Positions 1-5,045 of a stretch of DNA of 5,045 nt are shown here, piece after piece. Under the pieces are notes generated by a model. That model saw only the letters and a program-made list of their open reading frames with translations, made no database searches and was not told the origin of the DNA. Position numbers and translations under genes: made by a program. How positions within the stretch are numbered: position 1 is the stretch's first letter; every line of letters starts with the position of its first letter. The DNA is from Caldifarciminota bacterium (lineage in GTDB: Bacteria; Hydrothermota; Hydrothermia; S141-80). The stretch is taken from contig WFYF01000123.1 of assembly GCA_015490255.1 (NCBI GenBank), forward strand, positions 1 to 5,045, in the 5' to 3' direction.

Positions 1-859
1 CCGAAAAACCCTTTGCAAAGTCCGCCACGGGTCCGGTGATCCCCTTTTCCTCCACCATCCGCCGCAGAAGCAGCCCGGCCACCAGGACCTCCGTGCCCGG
101 GCGTACCGCAAACCGGCGGTCCGCTTTCAGGCCTGTGAGGCTTGCCCGGGACTCCACCTGGATGTGGCGGAGGCGGTGCTCATCCGTGCGGCGACGGGCA
201 TAGGCGCGGGTGAGCGCCACCGGCGAAAGCCAGGTGTCCAGGAAGTCCGCACCAAAAGAAAGAACGAGATCCGCTTTCTCAAGATCAAACCACGGGGTTT
301 CGTCATGGCCGAAAAGACGACGGGAGGCTTTCCGGATGGCCTCGGTGCTGAAGGCCTCTTCCATCACCACCCAGGCGCCTCCCTCCCGCAGGGCATCTAG
401 CAGTTCTCCGAAGGCACCCGTGGTGGCCCCGGCCAGAATCCCGAGCTCCCGGAGATCTCCGGGCAGAAGGGCCTCCAGGGCCTTCAGGGCTTCCTCCCAG
501 GACACCGCCTCCAGTTTTCCGTTCCGGCGAAGGAGGGGCTGCTTCAGGCGATCCGGGTTGTAAAGCCCCTGCAGAGCGCTCTCGCCCCGCATGCAGTGGC
601 GGCCGGCGGAGATGGGGTGATCCGGGTTGCCCTCCACCTTGATGAGGCGCCCTTCCCGGGCTTTGAGAAGAAGACCGCACCCGGCCGGACACTCCGTGCA
701 GGCCGAGGCATAGAACACCGGCTCGCCTGGGACGATGTTCTCGGGCGGAACCAGCTGGGAAATGAGTTTCTCCACGTTATCCTGCCCGGGCCGGCAGGCA
801 GCCAGGCCCGCGGCCGTGGCTCCCGTGAGTTTCAGAAATTCCCGACGCGAAAGTTTCAT
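1..859 (-). CDS. actB: ActB-like subunit of alternative complex III, molybdopterin-oxidoreductase fold (N-terminal 286 residues)
   Basis: I read this frame directly from the minus strand: it is open from the ATG at 859 to the window edge, so the 3' end is missing. Residues 4-10 (SRREFLK) form a twin-arginine motif, followed by a short hydrophobic stretch and LAAC at 19-22, a possible lipobox. Residues 43-50 (VPGEPVFY) and the region through LYNPDR (99-104) match the start of ActB and related CISM molybdopterin-like subunits. C54, C57, C61 and C89 form CX2CX3CX27C, the classical N-terminal [4Fe-4S] site; R91 follows the fourth Cys. GATTGAFGELL (144-154) and SFGADFLDTWLSP (201-213) are typical of the ActB B1 domain. 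No Cys or Sec is seen where a Mo ligand would be expected; S171 is the only nearby oxygen ligand candidate. Known ActB is a fusion of this fold (B1) with a ferredoxin-like B2 domain carrying Fe-S clusters, which would lie outside the window. It starts 16 bases after actA, which supports the call. A related PsrA-like enzyme is the main alternative. Confidence 0.85.
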   Translation of the reverse strand, partial: MKLSRREFLKLTGATAAGLAACRPGQDNVEKLISQLVPPENIVPGEPVFYASACTECPAGCGLLLKAREGRLIKVEGNPDHPISAGRHCMRGESALQGLYNPDRLKQPLLRRNGKLEAVSWEEALKALEALLPGDLRELGILAGATTGAFGELLDALREGGAWVVMEEAFSTEAIRKASRRLFGHDETPWFDLEKADLVLSFGADFLDTWLSPVALTRAYARRRTDEHRLRHIQVESRASLTGLKADRRFAVRPGTEVLVAGLLLRRMVEEKGITGPVADFAKGFS

Positions 860-865
860 CCCCAG

Positions 866-871
866 CCCCCT
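866..871 (-). promoter_or_regulatory. ribosome binding site of actB
   Basis: AGGGGG lies 6 bases before the ATG at 859, inside the 16-base gap after the actA stop. It is G-rich rather than a perfect AGGAGG, but its position supports this start, which also gives a complete Tat motif at the N-terminus. Confidence 0.55.
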
Positions 872-875
872 GGTT

Positions 876-1391
876 TTATTTGTGACACGTCCAGCACTCC
901 AGCGGCGCTTCGTTTTTCCGGTGACAGCTCACACACCACCCCATGGTCAGGGGCGCGCGCTTTTCCACCACTTTCATGGTTTCCACCGGTCCATGACAGG
1001 TCTGACACGCAATCCCGGCCCGAACGTGGCGTTTGTGGGAGAAATACACGTGGTCCGGAAGATCGTGCACCTTGATCCACTCAATGGGCTTCTGCTCGTT
1101 CCAGTAGGCAAGCAGCACGTCCACTTTTTTCTGCTTCGCGGAATCCGGAAGGGGGAAGCGGTGGCAGCCCACGCATCGCATCACCGGCGGAACTCCAGCG
1201 TGGGGAGATTTGTCCGCATACACGTGGCAGTACTGGCAGTCAATCCCGAGCTTTCCCGCGTGGGTCTCGTGGCTAAAGGCGATGGGTTGCTGGGGAGCAT
1301 AGGGTCGGAGGCGTCCCCCGATCCCCCAGAAAGCCGCACCCAGAGCCACCACACCCGCAAGGCCCACCAGTCCCCGAATCGCACCCTTCAA
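876..1391 (-). CDS. actA: Pentaheme cytochrome c subunit of alternative complex III (ActA)
   Basis: The 171-residue protein has five CXXCH heme c motifs at residues 52-56 (CQYCH), 73-77 (CVGCH), 129-133 (CQTCH), 153-157 (CVSCH) and 166-170 (CWTCH), and ends one residue after the last. Five hemes with the block QPIAFSH...HAGKLGIDCQYCH (35-56) and AGVPP before the second motif is the pattern of ActA. Candidate distal His ligands are H41, H44, H64, H109, H114, H119 and H122. The N-terminus (K2, R6, hydrophobic 7-24) looks like an uncleaved membrane anchor or signal, placing the hemes in the periplasm. ActA carries electrons from the Fe-S subunit ActB towards cytochrome c or a terminal oxidase. 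The start is TTG: in this frame the exbB-like stop is only 8 codons upstream with no other start codon between, and a good AAGGAG lies 8 bases away. The actB-like gene follows after 16 bases. A generic multiheme c3/NrfH-like cytochrome is less likely given the neighbour and the heme count. Confidence 0.9.
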   Translation of the reverse strand: MKGAIRGLVGLAGVVALGAAFWGIGGRLRPYAPQQPIAFSHETHAGKLGIDCQYCHVYADKSPHAGVPPVMRCVGCHRFPLPDSAKQKKVDVLLAYWNEQKPIEWIKVHDLPDHVYFSHKRHVRAGIACQTCHGPVETMKVVEKRAPLTMGWCVSCHRKNEAPLECWTCHK

Positions 1392-1399
1392 GATGCCCT

Positions 1400-1405
1400 C
1401 TCCTT
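1400..1405 (-). promoter_or_regulatory. ribosome binding site fixing the TTG start of actA
   Basis: AAGGAG lies 8 bases before the TTG at 1391, in the 24-base gap after the stop of the ExbB-like gene. No ATG or GTG lies between that stop and the TTG, so this site decides the start codon. Confidence 0.8.
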
Positions 1406-1415
1406 GTTGGGAAGT

Positions 1416-2057
1416 TCACGCACCTGCGCCCTTGCGGCCCGGCTGGCGTTCCCGCCAGGCCACGATCTCTTTGATCAGCACTTCCGCCTGAATCACCGTT
1501 TCGTTGGCCTTGTTAAAAAAGTAGTTGCGGACAATCAGGGAAGGGATGGCGATGATCAGACCGAAAGCCGTGGTGAGGAGAGCTTCGGCGATGCCCCCCG
1601 CAACCACCTCGGGGCCTCCGCTCCCGGTGACAACGATGCTGTAAAAGGCGTTGATGAGCCCGATCACCGTCCCTAAAAGTCCCAGAAGGGGAGAAATGGC
1701 CACAATGGTGGAGAGCATGGACAGGGACCGCATCAGCCGCGGGCGCTCCTGGATCAGGGCGATTTCCATCACCTCCTGGAGACTCGCCGGATCCAGATGA
1801 AGGTTCTGAAGTCCCGCCTGCACCACCCGGACGAGAGGGGCGTTCCCGGTGAGATAGGGCGCCAGGGCCTGCTGGGGTTTGCCCGCCTGGAGACCGGCCC
1901 GGAGGGTGCTGTGGAGCCGCTTGAAGTCCACCCGGTTGGTGAAATAGAACACAAAGCGCTCCAGGGTGAGGGCCACGAACACCACCGAAACCAGAAGCAG
2001 GGCCATCATCACCCAGGAGGAGAGGAACACGTCCACAACGCTGCGACCAAGAATCAT
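1416..2057 (-). CDS. MotA/TolQ/ExbB-family proton channel protein
   Basis: This 213-residue inner-membrane protein has the three-helix layout and usual length of TolQ/ExbB: TM1 at about 12-36, a cytoplasmic loop at about 40-110, TM2 at about 115-142 and TM3 at about 152-177. The family signature is clear in TM2 (LLGLLGTVIGLINAF, 124-138) and TM3 (GGIAEALLTTAFGLIIAIP, 154-172). T130, E158 and T163 appear to match E. coli ExbB T148, E176 and T181, the polar residues lining the pore. Such proteins form a pentamer around an ExbD/TolR dimer and use the proton gradient to drive work in the envelope. The ATG overlaps the stop of the upstream TPR gene by 4 bases (ATGA), which suggests translational coupling and a shared role. 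No ExbD/TolR gene follows; actA does. The family is certain, but the subfamily (TolQ, ExbB or other) cannot be decided, so no symbol is given. Confidence 0.92.
   Translation of the reverse strand: MILGRSVVDVFLSSWVMMALLLVSVVFVALTLERFVFYFTNRVDFKRLHSTLRAGLQAGKPQQALAPYLTGNAPLVRVVQAGLQNLHLDPASLQEVMEIALIQERPRLMRSLSMLSTIVAISPLLGLLGTVIGLINAFYSIVVTGSGGPEVVAGGIAEALLTTAFGLIIAIPSLIVRNYFFNKANETVIQAEVLIKEIVAWRERQPGRKGAGA
1443..1458 (-). other. GC-rich hairpin with GNRA-type loop near the 3' end of the ExbB-like gene
   Basis: In the transcript, CUGGCG-GGAA-CGCCAG forms a perfect 6-base-pair stem with a GGAA (GNRA-type) tetraloop. It lies about 25 bases before the stop codon of the ExbB-like gene and about 50 bases before the actA start. 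No U-run follows, so it is not an intrinsic terminator. It could be an RNA stability or processing element at the boundary between the two gene modules, but short GC stems are common by chance in such DNA, and it lies inside codons. Confidence 0.25.
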
Positions 2058-4639
2058 CCCTGCCCTCCCTGTGTGGTCAACCCATACTGTTGCATCACCT
2101 GAAGAACCCGATTGCGAAGATCCTGGTCCGGGGCCACGCTGGCCGCATACTGAAGGAGTTGCTGGGCCTGGGCTGTGTCCCCTTTCCTGATATAAAGGTC
2201 TGCCGCCACAAGCAGGGTTTCCACCCCGTCCCGGGTTCGCCCGGCCCTGAGATAGGCCACCGCAAGATTTTTCATGGCATCCGGCATCATCTCCGCATCC
2301 GGGAACTCCTCCCGGAGGGTCTCCAGGACCGAGATGGCCTTGGGATAATCCCCCTGCTGGATCAGAACGGTTCCGTATCCGAAGAGGGCCTGTTCCCGGC
2401 GATCGTTGAAGAAGGTGAGGTATTTTTCATAGGCCGAAGCGGCTTCTTTCCACATGGACAGCGACATATAGATCTGTGCGGCGTTCATCAGGGCCTTTTC
2501 GGCCAGAGGGCTTTTCGGGAAATCAATGGCCACCTGCTCAAACACCCGGGCAGCCTCCGCCTTTTCCCCCTGCTGAAAGAGGTTTGCCGCCCGGTCAAAC
2601 AGGGCCTGGGCCGCGAGATCCGACGAGGCGAACTTCTTTCCGAACTCCTTCACCCGGGCGGTGTCCTGGGAAGACAGGGCGTAATAGGCCTGTTCCATGG
2701 CCCGCTGGACGTTGTCCTTCAGCGGGTGATAGGGATACAGCTGCAGAAACTTCTCATAGGTGGCGATGGCGGCCTGAAAATCCCCCTGGTTGTAGTGAAT
2801 CTGTCCCAGCCGGAACAGGGCCTCGGGGGTGCGGGGATGGTTGGGATGGCTCTCCAGAATCCACTCCAGAAGGGCACGGGCCTCCTGATATTTCCCCGCC
2901 CGGGCGTAGAGATCTCCTGCCCGGAAGGCCGCCTCCGCCGCCCGGGGAGAAGAGGGAAAGGCCTTCACCAGCTTTTCCCAGACCTTGACCGCATCGCCGT
3001 AATATTTCAGAGCGAAAGCCGAAAGCCCCTTATAAAACAGCGCCTGAGGCGTGACCTTCTCGTCCTTCGGCGCAAGCTGCTCCACCGCCGAAAAAGAACC
3101 GTAGGCCGAATCATACACCCCCGTGTTGAACTGGGCCACCCCGAGACCCAGATAACTCTGCACCATGAGAGCGGTGTCTTCCGCCACCCGCACCACCTCC
3201 TGGAAGGTCTCCTTCGCCACCTCATCCCGGTTCTGGCGGAGATAACACCAGGCCAGACCGCTCCGGGCAAACCCCATCAGGCGGGGATCCGGGGGTTCGG
3301 CATCCACCACCTTCCGGTAGAGGGTTTCCGCCACCGCCACACTTCCCACGCTATAGAGGGCCTCCGCCAGGGCGAAAGTGTAATAGGCACTCCACAGGGG
3401 ATTGCCTTCCCCGAGGAGGCGCTGATACATCCTTCCTGCGGCCGTGGCCACCTCTCCGGGTCGGGAGGCCACCAGGGCTTCCAGCAGCAGGGCAGCCCCG
3501 GGCCCCACCAGAGGGTGGTTGGGCCGGCCGTTTTTCACCAGGTCGTCCGCAAACCGGATGGCCTCATCCCAGGCCTGAAGTTCCTTGGCCACCGCCGCTG
3601 CGATATAGTCCCCCACCTCACCCTCCCCGATGAGGGCAAACACCGAAGGAAGCTGCTCCAGAAGGGCCATCACCCGGGCGGTGTCCCCGTTGGCCCAGGC
3701 GGCGTTGGCCATCTGTACCGTGGCCATCGCGTTGAGCAGGGCGTCTTCCTTGAAGGCCCGGGCCTGCTGCAGGAGGGCATAGACCTGAACCGTATCGGCG
3801 CGCTCAAGATGAAACCGGGCCACCCCGGCGAAATAGGCGGCATAAGGTGCCTGGGAGAAAGACGTATCGGCCGCGAGATCCTTCAGGGTGGTATAGGCCG
3901 TCTCGTGGTCCTCGTTGAGAAAGGCCGCCACACCCAGCAAAAACCGCACCCGGGGACGGAAGGGATGGTCCGGATAGTCAGAAAGAAACCCCCGGGCCTT
4001 CAGCGCTGCTCCGGAAGGATCCCCATAAAGCAGGAGGGTTTCAATCATGCCGTAGTCCGCCAGAGCCTTGAGATCCCCGGGGAGCTCGGCTTTCAGCTTC
4101 TGATAGACTTCCAGGGCCTCCCGGGGCTCCATCAGCTCGGTCATCACCCGGGCGGCCAGGAGCTGGCCCAGCGGCGTGGGGACCGATGCAAAATCCGCCT
4201 TGGCCGCTTCCAGATCTCCAGAAAGATAGTGGAAGACACCCAGCACCAGAGGATACCCCCAGTATTCTTCAAACAGCGGATAGGTCCGCAGGCGCTCGGC
4301 CACCTCCCGGAGGTGGAGGGTGTCCCGGTCAAACAGATAGGTGAGGCCCAGCACCACCAGCACCGGGGGTTCCAGATAGGTCCCCGCCACCTGCTTTAGC
4401 AGACCCTTCGCCTCCCGCCGCACCCGCCGGAAATCCCCCCGGTGCACCCGAACCTCCAGCAAACGGAAACGGAGCTCCTTTTCATAAGGCGTACCCCGAA
4501 ACGTGGCAAGAAGATCCTGATAGAGGGACTCTGCCCGGGCCACCTCCCCCCGGGCAAAGGCCGCCTCCGCCCGGAAAAACTGATCCGCCGCTGAAGGGGT
4601 GAGGGCCGCAACCAGCACAATCCCCAGAAAGTTCATCAT
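2054..4639 (-). CDS. Large exported TPR-repeat protein (CpoB/YbgF/BamD-type repeats)
   Basis: I start this 861-residue protein at the ATG (4639) that overlaps the upstream TGA by 4 bases. The next codon is also ATG (4636) and sits better behind the weak GGAAG, so either is possible. The frame is open further upstream to a possible start at 4771, but that would overlap the upstream gene by 136 bases and hide the signal peptide. Residues 1-19 are hydrophobic with a likely cleavage near TPSAA (14-18), although the n-region lacks a positive charge. The rest is almost wholly helical TPR-like repeats. They are divergent from about 20 to 410 and clearer from about 415 to 835, for example at 568-600 (AGDLYARAGKYQEARALL), 604-637, 676-709 and 713-780, with frequent FPxSP and YPxHP turns typical of CpoB/YbgF/BamD proteins. 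It has a single Cys (C465). A periplasmic scaffold role with the downstream ExbB/TolQ-like motor is inferred from coupling and from the tolQ-cpoB precedent. No catalytic motif is seen. Confidence 0.9.
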   Translation of the reverse strand: MMNFLGIVLVAALTPSAADQFFRAEAAFARGEVARAESLYQDLLATFRGTPYEKELRFRLLEVRVHRGDFRRVRREAKGLLKQVAGTYLEPPVLVVLGLTYLFDRDTLHLREVAERLRTYPLFEEYWGYPLVLGVFHYLSGDLEAAKADFASVPTPLGQLLAARVMTELMEPREALEVYQKLKAELPGDLKALADYGMIETLLLYGDPSGAALKARGFLSDYPDHPFRPRVRFLLGVAAFLNEDHETAYTTLKDLAADTSFSQAPYAAYFAGVARFHLERADTVQVYALLQQARAFKEDALLNAMATVQMANAAWANGDTARVMALLEQLPSVFALIGEGEVGDYIAAAVAKELQAWDEAIRFADDLVKNGRPNHPLVGPGAALLLEALVASRPGEVATAAGRMYQRLLGEGNPLWSAYYTFALAEALYSVGSVAVAETLYRKVVDAEPPDPRLMGFARSGLAWCYLRQNRDEVAKETFQEVVRVAEDTALMVQSYLGLGVAQFNTGVYDSAYGSFSAVEQLAPKDEKVTPQALFYKGLSAFALKYYGDAVKVWEKLVKAFPSSPRAAEAAFRAGDLYARAGKYQEARALLEWILESHPNHPRTPEALFRLGQIHYNQGDFQAAIATYEKFLQLYPYHPLKDNVQRAMEQAYYALSSQDTARVKEFGKKFASSDLAAQALFDRAANLFQQGEKAEAARVFEQVAIDFPKSPLAEKALMNAAQIYMSLSMWKEAASAYEKYLTFFNDRREQALFGYGTVLIQQGDYPKAISVLETLREEFPDAEMMPDAMKNLAVAYLRAGRTRDGVETLLVAADLYIRKGDTAQAQQLLQYAASVAPDQDLRNRVLQVMQQYGLTTQGGQG
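2064..2068 (-). promoter_or_regulatory. ribosome binding site of the ExbB/TolQ-like gene
   Basis: GGAGG lies 6 bases before the ATG at 2057, within the last codons of the TPR gene. It supports initiation at the ATGA overlap. Confidence 0.7.
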
Positions 4640-5045
4640 TCTTCCAGCGCCAGGAACCGGACCAGTTTCCCCCGGGCGGTGTGAACCTGCCCGGTGATTT
4701 CCTCCACCACCAGCGTATAGCCGTACGTTCCTTCGGGCACCACCCGGCCGGAACCGTCCCGTCCATCCCACTCCACCTGCAGGGGTGGATCACCCGTCCC
4801 CTCAAACGTCCTCACCAGTTCCCCGGTGGTGCGCCGCAGAACCAGCCGCCATCGCCGGACCGGAGTGCGGGTGGACACCAGGAGACGAATCCGCACCAGC
4901 TCCCGACCGGGCTCCTCCACCACGTCCGGCGTGGCCCGGGCACGGATTCCGAAACGGATCTGATAGAATCGCAGGGAAACCCGCTGGGACGGATCAAACA
5001 CGTCCCGCCGGCCGTAAGGATAGCTGTAGGCGTACTGAACCTCCA
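4636..5045 (-). CDS. C-terminal end of a putative outer-membrane beta-barrel protein with FlgD-type Ig-like domain (5' end missing)
   Basis: The frame is open to the right edge, leaving 135 complete residues before the TGA at 4636-4638. The GTG at 5001 is internal and should not be taken as the start, because coding continues upstream of it. Fragment residues 1-34 alternate aromatic/hydrophobic and polar residues (VQYAYSYPYG, then QRVSLRFYQIRFGIR), the look of the last strands of an outer-membrane barrel such as the PorV/PorQ-like proteins. Residues about 50-133 form a beta-rich domain with WDGRDGSG (92-99) and VPEGTYGY (102-109), the hallmark of FlgD_ig domains (WDGxDxxGxxVPxGxYxY). Such domains cap many secreted and outer-membrane proteins of FCB-type bacteria. 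The Ig-like call is good. The barrel call is inference from about 30 residues; a secreted multidomain protein is the alternative. Its stop overlaps the TPR gene start, so the two are probably translated together. Confidence 0.75.
   Translation of the reverse strand, partial: EVQYAYSYPYGRRDVFDPSQRVSLRFYQIRFGIRARATPDVVEEPGRELVRIRLLVSTRTPVRRWRLVLRRTTGELVRTFEGTGDPPLQVEWDGRDGSGRVVPEGTYGYTLVVEEITGQVHTARGKLVRFLALEE

Noticed and set aside
1389..1418. The ExbB-like gene and actA are in the same reading frame, separated by one TGA and eight codons, suggesting read-through fusion
   Set aside because: Shared frame has a one in three chance, actA has its own strong ribosome site and N-terminal anchor, and there is no sign of a recoding element.
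735..1676. A 313-codon open frame on the plus strand across actB, actA and the ExbB-like gene
   Set aside because: It runs antisense across three well-supported genes, its product resembles no family I know, and it has no conserved motif. It is a by-product of base composition.
2651..3686. Exact 16-base direct repeat cacccgggcggtgtcc at 2651-2666 and 3671-3686
   Set aside because: Both copies encode the same DTARV turn of the TPR protein in the same frame with preferred codons, so it is repeat-protein convergence and not a mobile or regulatory repeat.
2090..4399. A 769-codon open frame on the plus strand opposite the TPR gene
   Set aside because: It mirrors the TPR gene on the other strand. 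High GC at third positions removes stops from the opposite frame. Its translation is rich in His, Gly, Pro and Arg with no recognisable domain or signal, and it overlaps a clearly supported gene almost completely.
4640..4771. Upstream extension of the TPR gene to a possible start at 4771
   Set aside because: The added 44 residues are Gly/Arg-rich, overlap the end of the upstream gene in another frame, and would bury the hydrophobic signal peptide. The start at the ATGA overlap explains the sequence better.

Overview
The window is a densely coding stretch of GC-rich bacterial DNA. Five genes all lie on the minus strand and are read from the right edge towards the left. Gene contacts are two 4-base ATGA overlaps and gaps of 24 and 16 bases, so this looks like one transcription unit that continues beyond both edges. 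No RNA gene, mobile element, CRISPR array, terminator or credible promoter was seen.

In order of transcription the genes are: (1) the 3' end of a protein with what looks like the last strands of an outer-membrane beta-barrel followed by a FlgD-type Ig-like domain (4636-5045, 5' end outside the window); (2) an 861-residue exported TPR-repeat protein whose C-terminal half resembles CpoB/YbgF/BamD-type repeats (2054-4639); (3) a MotA/TolQ/ExbB-family inner-membrane proton-channel subunit (1416-2057); (4) ActA, the pentaheme cytochrome c of alternative complex III (876-1391, TTG start); (5) the N-terminal 286 residues of an ActB-like subunit with a Tat signal (1-859, 3' end outside the window).

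The first three genes look like an envelope module: outer-membrane protein, periplasmic TPR protein and proton-driven motor subunit. The last two begin an alternative complex III (quinol:cytochrome c/oxidase oxidoreductase) operon, whose actC and later genes would be expected to the left. The partner normally coded next to an ExbB/TolQ gene (ExbD/TolR) is absent, and the respiratory genes follow at once.

The most notable point is that the ActB-like protein has a complete CX2CX3CX27C motif for an N-terminal [4Fe-4S] cluster. The B1 domain of characterised ActB proteins is described as having lost this cluster.

The organism is probably a didermic, respiring bacterium of the FCB/Gemmatimonadota-like kind or a related candidate phylum. 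This rests on alternative complex III together with a barrel-FlgD_ig protein and long TPR proteins rich in Asp-Thr turns. It is an inference from gene content, and the phylum cannot be fixed from this sequence alone.
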